Below are positions 1 through 5,749 of a DNA stretch of 8,953 nt, piece after piece. The translations under genes and the position numbers were made by a program. Under the pieces are notes generated by a model. That model saw nothing but the letters and a program-made list of their open reading frames with translations. It searched no databases and had not been told where the DNA came from. Source of the stretch: an uncultured Paracoccaceae bacterium (GTDB lineage Bacteria; Pseudomonadota; Alphaproteobacteria; Rhodobacterales; Rhodobacteraceae); contig CAKZNY010000063.1 in NCBI GenBank assembly GCA_937132145.1, positions 1-8,953 on the forward strand, written 5' to 3'. Numbering within the stretch: the first letter of the stretch is position 1; each line of letters opens with the position of its first letter.

Positions 1-796
1 GTTTTAATATTTCATGATGAGTTTCTGTAATCGGTAGATCGAAACTTCGGCCGTTCTTGGTCATTGGGAGATGGATGCGGTCAGCATGCACGTTTTTCCA
101 TTCAAGTGTCTGGGCTTCTGTTTTGCGAAACCCGGTAAACAGTATGAAATAGTAGAAGACGGTGTGTGTGGGATTGTCCAATGCACCAACAGTTTTTCTC
201 CATTCAACGAGATCACCGATGATCCGCCCGTCTGGTTTTTCTTCATACCACTCGATTGCCATCGTTGGACTTTCCGACAGGTCGTGAATACGCCTTGCAT
301 GGTTCCAGACCGCCCTAAAGCCGCGTAGCGTATGATTTGCGGTTGACGAAATATTCACCATTTCTCGATGCCGCTGAACAACCATCGCTTTTGTGATCTC
401 GTTCAAAGGCAATCGCATCCAGTCTTTCAGGTGCAATTCAAACTGTCTTACTGTTCCTTTCTTATGTTCCTCAGAGCGAAGCTTTGGTCGTGCCACATAT
501 GTAATTGCTGCTTGCTCCAAAGTCGGCGCGCCGGTCTGCGCAACCTTCCCTGCCCCGCGTGACATCTCCAGCGCAAATCCCATCGCTGTCTGTCGAGCTG
601 CATCAGCGGAGATTACGGGATAGCGACCAATAAGAGAGCGCTTCGTTTGTCCACCGACATCCTTTTGTAAATACCAGGTCTTGGACTTCTTCCCAACGAA
701 GAGAACGAGACCCTTAACTTCGGTATCCCAGTGCTTCTTCGTACCAGTTAAAGACAGAGGCGTTTTGCGAGCGAAGGTTTCTGTGAGTTTTGGCAT
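1..796 (-). CDS. Tyrosine-recombinase integrase, C-terminal part outside the window
   Basis: Reading leftwards from an ATG at 794-796, the frame stays open to the window edge (265 codons visible). The N-terminal ~80 residues resemble the P4-type integrase arm-binding domain (DUF4102-like), including HWD at 22-24, GLVLFV at 29-34, KTWYLQ at 39-44 and IGRYP at 56-60. Residues ~90-180 fit the helical core-binding domain. The catalytic domain begins with FTGFRKTEAQTLEW, which carries the first catalytic Arg (R224) and the conserved Glu (E227). Then comes MTKNGRSFDLPIT, whose K247 fits the beta-hairpin lysine. The HxxR, H/W and Tyr nucleophile boxes should lie left of position 1, so completeness cannot be judged. 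Family role: site-specific insertion and excision of an integrative element. The interrupted tRNA-Gly next door is the obvious target. No strong Shine-Dalgarno precedes the start (AAAGAAA only). The region is visibly richer in A/T than glmU, consistent with transfer. Confidence 0.93.
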   Translation of the reverse strand, partial: MPKLTETFARKTPLSLTGTKKHWDTEVKGLVLFVGKKSKTWYLQKDVGGQTKRSLIGRYPVISADAARQTAMGFALEMSRGAGKVAQTGAPTLEQAAITYVARPKLRSEEHKKGTVRQFELHLKDWMRLPLNEITKAMVVQRHREMVNISSTANHTLRGFRAVWNHARRIHDLSESPTMAIEWYEEKPDGRIIGDLVEWRKTVGALDNPTHTVFYYFILFTGFRKTEAQTLEWKNVHADRIHLPMTKNGRSFDLPITETHHEILK

Positions 797-809
797 ATGT
801 CATTTCTTT

Positions 810-848
810 GTAGGTAATTTGTAGGTAACTACCTGCTACTGTAGGTAA
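810..848. repeat. Three direct GTAGGTAA repeats, candidate integrase arm-type sites
   Basis: GTAGGTAA occurs at 810-817 (TGTAGGTAA in context), 821-828 and 841-848. The first two belong to an exact tandem repeat of the 11-mer TTTGTAGGTAA (807-817 and 818-828). Start-to-start spacing of about 11 and 20 bp places all three on nearly the same helical face. They lie between the predicted integrase promoter and the integrase start, next to the attachment junction. Integrases with an N-terminal arm-binding domain use such short repeats as arm sites; that role here is an inference. Confidence 0.6.
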
Positions 849-912
849 CCCACTGATACTAGATGACATGAATTATTAAACAATATGAAACAGATAGCAA
901 CTACTTGCTACT
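827..912. repeat. 14-bp imperfect direct repeat pair in the attachment region
   Basis: AACTACCTGCTACT at 827-840 recurs as AACTACTTGCTACT at 899-912, with 13 of 14 bases identical and a 72 bp offset. The right copy overlaps an inverted repeat, TAGCAA-n4-TTGCTA (895-900 and 905-910). That inverted repeat coincides with the predicted -35 box of the integrase promoter. Another short inverted pair, ATGTCAT (797-803) and ATGACAT (863-869), brackets the left half of the region. Possible roles are binding sites for an integrase, an excisionase or a repressor; the sequence cannot tell them apart. Confidence 0.5.
872..900 (-). promoter_or_regulatory. Predicted sigma70-type promoter of the integrase gene
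   Basis: On the minus strand, TTGCTA (900-895) is followed after 17 bp by AATAAT (877-872). This matches the consensus -35 in four of six positions and the consensus -10 in five of six. The predicted transcript would start near 865 and carry an untranslated leader of about 70 nt. That leader contains all three GTAGGTAA repeats, so binding there could repress the gene. This is a pattern match only. Confidence 0.45.
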
Positions 913-928
913 CTATGAAACTCAACCC

Positions 929-946
929 TTTTGTTTGGAAGGCTGC
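929..946. other. Element/chromosome attachment junction at the tRNA anticodon loop
   Basis: Identity to a tRNA-Gly gene holds from 971 down to 935 (end of the anticodon loop) and stops at 934, where A-C-A-A replaces the expected start of the 3' anticodon-stem strand. An integrase gene begins 138 bp beyond. The anticodon loop is one of the known crossover positions for tRNA-targeting tyrosine integrases, with the stem halves serving as core binding sites. The exact crossover needs the other end of the element. Confidence 0.6.
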
Positions 947-971
947 TGCTCTACCATTGAGCTACACCCGC
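935..971 (-). tRNA. 5' half of tRNA-Gly(TCC), interrupted after the anticodon loop
   Basis: Read on the minus strand from 971, the cloverleaf order is visible. The acceptor strand GCGGGTG (971-965) is followed by TA, the D stem GCTC (962-959), the D loop AATGGTA, GAGC (951-948) and A26. The anticodon stem strand GCAGC (946-942) and the loop CTTCCAA (941-935) follow, with anticodon TCC at 939-937 (glycine, GGA/GGG codons). The 3' strand of the anticodon stem, the variable loop, a GGTTCGA-type T arm and the CACCCGC acceptor strand are all missing from the next ~140 bases. This fragment alone cannot give a functional tRNA. A group I intron is an alternative explanation, but the adjacent integrase favours element insertion. 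Confidence 0.85.
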
Positions 972-981
972 TTCGGGGGTC

Positions 982-1011
982 CTTATGTGGCCGAGTCGGG
1001 CGGGAGTTCAA
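982..1011 (-). promoter_or_regulatory. Predicted tRNA-Gly promoter, reading into the element
   Basis: On the minus strand, TTGAAC (1011-1006) is followed after 18 bp by CATAAG (987-982). A short G/C-rich stretch then leads to the tRNA 5' end at 971, the discriminator type expected of a stable-RNA promoter. It lies on the chromosomal side, so it predates the insertion. It now points through the tRNA fragment and attachment region towards the integrase gene on the same strand. The -10 matches the consensus in four of six bases. Confidence 0.45.
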
Positions 1012-1109
1012 GGCCTCTGTAACACCTTGAAATCATTTGTTGCCCCGAAGGGACTTTTGCCCGCCGCCCTAGGCTGCTAAAAGGTCTCAACCAAATTTCG
1101 GAGACACAT

Positions 1110-2453
1110 ATGAGCATTGCAACCGTCATCCTCGCCGCCGGGCAAGGCAGCCGCATGAAATCGGACATTCCAAAGGTTCTGCACAAAATCGCCAGCGCCC
1201 CGATGCTGTGGCACGCGATGCAATGCGCCGCGCAGATCGAGGCGGACAAAACCATCGTGGTTGTCGGGCATGGCGGTGAGGCGACCTCTGCCGCCGCGCA
1301 TGAATTCAACGCCGATGCGAAAATCGTTTGGCAAAAGGAACAGAACGGCACCGGCCACGCGGTGCAACAGGCGATGGACGAATTGAACGATTTCGACGGT
1401 GACGTGATCGTGCTTTACGGCGATACGCCGTTCATCAAACCCGAAACCCTGCACAAGATGCTGGCGGCCCGCGCACAAAACTCGGTCGTGGTTCTGGGAT
1501 TCGAGGCCGCGATCCCCGGCGGATATGGACGCCTTCAAATGCAAGGCGACAGTCTGGAGGCGATCATCGAGGCGAAGGATTGCACACCAGAGCAACTCGG
1601 TATCACATTTTGCAACTCCGGCGTCATCTGCGCACCCGCGTCCTTGCTGTTTTCGTTGCTCGAAGATGTCGGGAACGAAAACTCCAACGGCGAGGTGTAT
1701 CTAACAGACATCATCGCCATCGCCCGCGCCCGCGACCTGCCCTGCACGGCGATCACTTGCTCCGAGGCCGAAACGATGGGCGTTAACTCGCGCCAAAATC
1801 TGGCGGATGCCGAAGCGATATTCCAGCAATCCGCCCGCGCGGCAACCATGGAAAACGGCGTTACCTTAACCGCACCGGACACCGTCCATTTCGCCTTTGA
1901 CACCCATATAGGGCGCGATACCATCGTTGAGCCAAACGTGTTCTTCGGCCTCGCCGTAACAATCGAGAGCGGGGCCATAATTCGTGCCTTCAGTCACCTT
2001 GAGGGCTGCCACGTTGCGCGGGAATGCGTCGTCGGCCCATATGCCCGCCTGCGCCCGGGCGCAGAGCTGGATCTGGGGGCCAAGGTCGGTAATTTCGTTG
2101 AAATCAAGGCCTCGCAGATCGAGGCAGGGGCGAAGATCAATCACCTGGCGTATGTCGGCGATGCCCGGATCGGGGCGGGTTCCAACATCGGGGCGGGTAC
2201 GATTTTTTGCAATTACGACGGGGTTAACAAGCACCATACCGAGATTGGAAAACGGGTGTTTATCGGCTCCAATTCTTCGCTGGTTGCCCCTGTCAGCATT
2301 GCGGACGACGGGTTTGTGGCGACGGGTTCTGTGGTGACTTCGGACGTTCCCGAAGGCGCGCTCGCTATCGCTCGCGCGCGGTTGGAGATTAAACCGGGCC
2401 TCGGGAAACGCATGATGGACAGGCTTAGGGCTGCCAAGGCGGCAAAGAAATGA
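1110..2453 (+). CDS. glmU: Bifunctional UDP-GlcNAc pyrophosphorylase / glucosamine-1-phosphate acetyltransferase
   Basis: This cytoplasmic enzyme acetylates glucosamine-1-phosphate with acetyl-CoA and then couples the product to UTP. The product, UDP-GlcNAc, feeds peptidoglycan and lipopolysaccharide synthesis. The uridylyltransferase half shows the nucleotide loop LAAGQGSRM (8-16), K22, GTGHAV (80-85), YGDTPF with metal ligand D105, GGYGR (137-141) and N226. The C-terminal left-handed beta-helix shows YARLRPG with R315, NFVEIK with K333, NHLAYVGD with H345 and Y348, and GAGTIFCNYDGVNK (361-374). These are the usual acetyltransferase active-site residues. At 447 aa it is full length for the family. 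The ATG is preceded at good spacing by GGAGA (1100-1104). The stop overlaps the next start by 4 bp (ATGA), so the downstream repair gene is probably translationally coupled. I see no convincing promoter for it in 972-1109. Confidence 0.98.
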   Translation: MSIATVILAAGQGSRMKSDIPKVLHKIASAPMLWHAMQCAAQIEADKTIVVVGHGGEATSAAAHEFNADAKIVWQKEQNGTGHAVQQAMDELNDFDGDVIVLYGDTPFIKPETLHKMLAARAQNSVVVLGFEAAIPGGYGRLQMQGDSLEAIIEAKDCTPEQLGITFCNSGVICAPASLLFSLLEDVGNENSNGEVYLTDIIAIARARDLPCTAITCSEAETMGVNSRQNLADAEAIFQQSARAATMENGVTLTAPDTVHFAFDTHIGRDTIVEPNVFFGLAVTIESGAIIRAFSHLEGCHVARECVVGPYARLRPGAELDLGAKVGNFVEIKASQIEAGAKINHLAYVGDARIGAGSNIGAGTIFCNYDGVNKHHTEIGKRVFIGSNSSLVAPVSIADDGFVATGSVVTSDVPEGALAIARARLEIKPGLGKRMMDRLRAAKAAKK

Positions 2454-3118
2454 CACCGTTGGCGGAGCTCGAAGCCCTTGCCAATCCACAAAAAGCGGCG
2501 GATATGGCGAAGTATCATAAGGTCGAGCGTCCCTATTTTGGCGTCGCTAACCCTGAAATTTATGACCTTTGCAAAACTTGGCGCGCGGGTACTGACCTAA
2601 AGGGGCGGCTCGAAATCGCCAGCACTTTGTGGGACAGCAACGTTCACGAGGCACGGATCGCCGCCACCAAACTGTTAACGCAAGCCCGCATTCGCCCCGA
2701 CGACGCGGTTTGGGCTGAAATCACCCGCTGGGTTGACGAATTCGATGCTTGGGCGATTGCCGATCATGTGTGTTCGGCGGGGTCTCGACGGTTGGTTACG
2801 GATCCGGCGCGCCTTAATGAAGTGGAGCGCTGGACGACAAGCGAAAACATGTGGGTTCGCCGCGCGGCCATGGTCATGACCCTGCCATGGACAAAGCAAA
2901 ATCATCCAAATGACGCGGATCGTGCCGTTCGCGAGCGCATTCTGGGTTGGGCCGCCAAATATACCGAGGACCATGATTGGTTCATCCAGAAGTCTGTCGC
3001 CTGGTGGCTGAACTGCCTGTCTGGCCACGACCCGGACCGCGTTCGCACCTTTATGGCCGAGCATGGCGAAAAAATGAAACCCTTTGCCCAGCGTGATGCT
3101 ATCCGAAAACTGGGTTAA
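2450..3118 (+). CDS. AlkD-like DNA alkylation repair protein (HEAT-like repeats)
   Basis: The 222-residue protein matches the DNA alkylation repair family (AlkC/AlkD type), whose members are all-helical HEAT-repeat glycosylases that excise alkylated purines without base flipping. Pattern matches to AlkD include YFGV near residue 29, D99-AWAIAD-H with W101 and D105 at the W...D catalytic spacing, WVRRAA (135-140) with an Arg at the expected place, and FIQKSVAWWL (178-187) supplying the second aromatic wall. These assignments rest on pattern, not on an alignment. The start overlaps the glmU stop (ATGA), and an A/G-rich stretch at the end of glmU can serve as ribosome binding site. No Ada-like or other repair gene is adjacent. 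The gene ends at 3118, directly abutting the convergent glycosyltransferase gene. Length is normal and nothing is disrupted. Confidence 0.88.
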   Translation: MTPLAELEALANPQKAADMAKYHKVERPYFGVANPEIYDLCKTWRAGTDLKGRLEIASTLWDSNVHEARIAATKLLTQARIRPDDAVWAEITRWVDEFDAWAIADHVCSAGSRRLVTDPARLNEVERWTTSENMWVRRAAMVMTLPWTKQNHPNDADRAVRERILGWAAKYTEDHDWFIQKSVAWWLNCLSGHDPDRVRTFMAEHGEKMKPFAQRDAIRKLG

Positions 3119-3994
3119 TCAGGGATAAACAACATGCAAACGCTCAAGCGTTTCCGCATTGAGGTGCGGAAACTTCGGGTGTAACTTCGACGCCAAATCC
3201 TTGGCTGAAATCGCATGCGCGGAAATGCCTCCACGTCGCCCGGTCACGTTCACCCCGTTCGCCGTCTGGACATACATGCCATCGGTTTTATCGTTAACAA
3301 CGGGGGCAAACTGGCCAACTTTTCGATGACCGCCAAGGCAATGAATACTCACGGTTTCAGGGATAGACATGACCTTGCCCTGCTGAACAAGTGCCAACCC
3401 AGCAGAGCCACAATCGCGCGTATCATCGAAAATCTGCAATGCCCCGTCCGAAAGCGCCAGCTGGTGCCCTCGCGAGAACGTAACAATTTTCCCTGTCTTA
3501 TGCGGCACCATATGCGTGCGCAACCGCGCGACATAATCATTAGCAAGCGCGTCATCATCGTCCAGACGAAAACTGGCGGTTATGGGGGCGGCAGGGTCCA
3601 GCATCTCGAATATCGAGCGTTTGAATATCCGCTGGATATTGGCCAGCGGACGGTAAGCACGCACATACACATTGGGTAAATCGCGCACCAACCCAATCAG
3701 GCGATCATGCGCCCAAGACGGCAAATCGCGCGAGGTTATCAGCATCAAATTGAAATCTGGATCCGTTTGCGCGGTAAGGCTGGGCAGACAAATATCCTCG
3801 AACAACTGAAAGCGGCGTTGCAGGCGGGCACGGTCAAATATCCGGGCTTTGCGTTCGTGGTAATTCTGCGCAGACAGCGGCGGGAAAAAATTCGAATCCC
3901 GCAGCACGATCGAAAACCGTATTATCCCGACAATTGCCGAGGGCCTTAACGCCATCACCCGCGCCTGCCGATTCGTCAGAAGTGTTGCCATCAA
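3119..3994 (-). CDS. Putative rhamnosyltransferase-family glycosyltransferase
   Basis: The 291-residue product has no signal peptide or clear membrane helix. IIRFSIVLRD (24-33), R58/R61-QLF, the CLPSLTAQTDPDFNLMLITS stretch (69-88) and FRLDDDDAL (142-150) match the putative rhamnosyl transferase family (Rhamno_transf type). The DDDD cluster (145-148) would be the DxD-type metal and nucleotide-sugar binding site. The donor and acceptor are not known; 'rhamnosyl' is a family label. It likely acts in the cytoplasm on a surface glycan. The ATG at 3994 has a poor ribosome binding site. The internal ATG at 3955 (M14), preceded by AGGCG, sits just before the conserved domain and may be the true start. 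It lies 27 bp downstream of the acyl-CoA synthetase gene on the same strand, so co-transcription is likely. A TATATA-like stretch at 4011-4019 could be an extra promoter, but no good -35 accompanies it. Confidence 0.8.
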   Translation of the reverse strand: MMATLLTNRQARVMALRPSAIVGIIRFSIVLRDSNFFPPLSAQNYHERKARIFDRARLQRRFQLFEDICLPSLTAQTDPDFNLMLITSRDLPSWAHDRLIGLVRDLPNVYVRAYRPLANIQRIFKRSIFEMLDPAAPITASFRLDDDDALANDYVARLRTHMVPHKTGKIVTFSRGHQLALSDGALQIFDDTRDCGSAGLALVQQGKVMSIPETVSIHCLGGHRKVGQFAPVVNDKTDGMYVQTANGVNVTGRRGGISAHAISAKDLASKLHPKFPHLNAETLERLHVVYP

Positions 3995-4021
3995 ATTGCA
4001 CCAAATCCGTTAATATATAGG

Positions 4022-5632
4022 TTAACCCCGTTTTTTAAGCTCTCGGCGTAATATCTTACCGGTGGCGGTCATTGGCAAGCTATCAATGAATTCAATCTCG
4101 CGCGGCGCGACGTGCGGGGATATCCTCGTGCGGACCCGCAGCACCAGTTCCGCTTTTAGCGCGTCACTCCCCTCGCCGTTCAGCACAACGAACGCCTTGA
4201 CGATTTCGGTCCGCACGGGGTCCGGCACACCAATCACGGCGGCCATCAAAACGGCGTCATGGCCAACCAGACAATCCTCGATCTCGCTAGGCCCGATGCG
4301 ATAACCGGACGAGGTAATCACATCATCGGTACGGGACGAAAAGTGGAAATATCCTTCGCCGTCCATCGTGCCCAGATCGCCGGTAAGCATCCAGCCACCG
4401 ATGAACTTTTCGGCGGTTTTCTCGGGGTTCTTCCAGTATTCAAGAAACATAGAGGGGTCAGGGCGGCGCACCGCGATCTCTCCCTCCTCACCCGCAGGTA
4501 ACACGTTGCCCGAAGGATCAATAATCGCCACATCGTGGCCCGGCACAGGTTTTCCTGTTGATCCGGGGCGTGGCGCGAACGCATCGACGCAATTCCCCAA
4601 CACCAGATTACACTCCGTTTGGCCGTAAAATTCGTTGATCGTCACGCCCAGAACACGCTGCCCCCAGTCCAGTAATTCCGTGCCCAGCGACTCGCCGCCG
4701 GAACCGACACTCCGTAATTTAAGCGGTGCAAGTTCCTTAACTTGGCGCATTAATTTCAACGCAGTCGGTGGCAGGAAGGTGTTGCGCACACCCAATTTGC
4801 GCATCAACCAGAATGCCTTCTCAGGATCAAACTTCGACATCCGGTGCGCAACCAGCGGCACCCCGTAATGCAGCGCGGGCATCATCACATTCGTCAAGCC
4901 GCCCATCCACGCCCAGTCCGCAGGGGTCCAAAGACAATCGCCCTTTTGGGGCAGGAAATTATGGTGCGTCTCAACCCCCGGCAAATGCCCAAGCAAAACC
5001 TTATGCCCGTGCAATGCACCCTTGGGCGGGCCAGTGGTGCCAGAGGTATAACTGATGAACGCAGGCGTGTTCAGGCCAGTCTCGGTCATTTCGATTCGGT
5101 CAGAGGCACGACCCAGTTCAGCCCAGAAATCCAGCGCCTCGGCCGAATCGATACAGTAAATCGCCTCCAGATCCGGCAATTCATCGCGAATATTCAGCAC
5201 CTTTGCCAGATTCGCACGGTCCGTGACAACAATTTTCGCACCCGCATTCGCCAGCCGGTATTTCAAACCATCCTCGCCAAACAGCGTGAACAGCGGCACG
5301 ACGATTGCGCCAAGTTTGTAACACGCCAAATGCGTCAACACCGTCTCGGGCGTTTGGGGCAACAGAACCGCGCAACGATCACCGCTTTGCAGCCCCCTCG
5401 CCCGTAACGTATTGGCCAATTGCGAGGATAGCCGCGACAGTTGTTGATAGGTGAAATCCTGCAAACCACCGTTCGCGTCCATATAAGTCATCGCGTGGCG
5501 ATCAGGCTCGGCTCGCGCCCAACGCTCGCAAATTTGTTCGGCGATGTTATAGCGCGCAGGTGTGGGCCAACGGAAATCCGCCCGCATTTCTTCCCAAGTA
5601 CCGGACCGCGCTACCAAATTTTCGACGTGCAT
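4022..5632 (-). CDS. AMP-forming acyl-CoA synthetase (ANL superfamily)
   Basis: This enzyme activates a carboxylic acid with ATP to an acyl-adenylate and transfers it to CoA. Numbering from the ATG at 5632 (536 aa), the P-loop YTSGTTGPPKG is at 195-205, followed by the WTPADWAWMGG motif (235-245), YGQTE (336-340), TGD (417-419) and TGKILRREL, with the catalytic lysine K526. The overall pattern resembles medium-chain/acetyl-type synthetases; the true acid substrate cannot be read. The frame can be opened at a GTG (5659), but the ATG at 5632 is preferred because GAGGGAGA (5647-5640) stands 7 nt upstream. The gene is complete, divergent from moaA, and followed after 27 bp by the glycosyltransferase. 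A link between acyl activation and glycan modification is possible but unsupported beyond proximity. Confidence 0.93.
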   Translation of the reverse strand: MHVENLVARSGTWEEMRADFRWPTPARYNIAEQICERWARAEPDRHAMTYMDANGGLQDFTYQQLSRLSSQLANTLRARGLQSGDRCAVLLPQTPETVLTHLACYKLGAIVVPLFTLFGEDGLKYRLANAGAKIVVTDRANLAKVLNIRDELPDLEAIYCIDSAEALDFWAELGRASDRIEMTETGLNTPAFISYTSGTTGPPKGALHGHKVLLGHLPGVETHHNFLPQKGDCLWTPADWAWMGGLTNVMMPALHYGVPLVAHRMSKFDPEKAFWLMRKLGVRNTFLPPTALKLMRQVKELAPLKLRSVGSGGESLGTELLDWGQRVLGVTINEFYGQTECNLVLGNCVDAFAPRPGSTGKPVPGHDVAIIDPSGNVLPAGEEGEIAVRRPDPSMFLEYWKNPEKTAEKFIGGWMLTGDLGTMDGEGYFHFSSRTDDVITSSGYRIGPSEIEDCLVGHDAVLMAAVIGVPDPVRTEIVKAFVVLNGEGSDALKAELVLRVRTRISPHVAPREIEFIDSLPMTATGKILRRELKKRG

Positions 5633-5639
5633 CTGCAAT

Positions 5640-5647
5640 TCTCCCTC
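5640..5647 (-). promoter_or_regulatory. Strong ribosome binding site fixing the acyl-CoA synthetase start
   Basis: GAGGGAGA on the minus strand lies 7 nt before the ATG at 5632. It favours that start over the GTG 27 bases upstream, which has no comparable site. Confidence 0.75.
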
Positions 5648-5689
5648 ATTCACGATCACTTTATCAAAAGGCGGGCAGAACCCAAGCTA

Positions 5690-5724
5690 TTACCCTTGTA
5701 ACGCCGCGTATTGAGGTCTAGGCT
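5690..5724 (+). promoter_or_regulatory. Possible moaA promoter with overlapping inverted repeat
   Basis: TTGTAA (5696-5701) is followed after 17 bp by TAGGCT (5719-5724), a weak sigma70-like arrangement 25 bp before the moaA ATG. An inverted repeat, TTAC-n4-GTAA (5690-5701), overlaps the -35 box and could be an operator. Both are short patterns in the 117-bp divergent region and may be chance. Confidence 0.3.
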
Positions 5725-5739
5725 GGCCAGAGAAACAAC

Positions 5740-5743
5740 AGGA
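5740..5743 (+). promoter_or_regulatory. Ribosome binding site deciding the moaA start
   Basis: AGGA lies 6 nt before the ATG at 5750. A longer frame from a TTG at 5711 lacks such a site, and its extra 13 residues do not resemble MoaA. Confidence 0.65.
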
Positions 5744-5749
5744 ACACCC

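Noticed and set aside
71..328. Short plus- and minus-strand frames at 61-623
   Set aside because: The minus-strand integrase frame covers the whole region with recognisable domains; the short frames lie in other phases of it.
797..971. Group I intron interrupting the tRNA anticodon loop
   Set aside because: The interruption is followed within 140 bases by an integrase gene and integrase-type repeats; no intron core elements or downstream tRNA half are visible.
1866..2489. 207-aa open frame antisense to glmU
   Set aside because: The opposite strand encodes clear GlmU acetyltransferase motifs; the antisense frame has no recognisable family and is a codon-bias shadow.
3889..3901. TTCGAATCCCGC-like stretch resembling a tRNA T arm, considered as the missing tRNA-Gly 3' half
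   Set aside because: It lies inside the glycosyltransferase coding sequence (codons for the RDSNFF region), lacks a matching acceptor or anticodon stem strand, and is almost 3 kb from the tRNA fragment.
4844..5407. 187-aa open frame antisense to the acyl-CoA synthetase
   Set aside because: It overlaps conserved synthetase motifs on the other strand and shows basic, low-information sequence typical of shadows.
5633..5749. Molybdenum-cofactor riboswitch upstream of moaA
   Set aside because: Only 117 bp separate the divergent starts, and I see no multi-stem structure; the predicted leader is about 20 nt.
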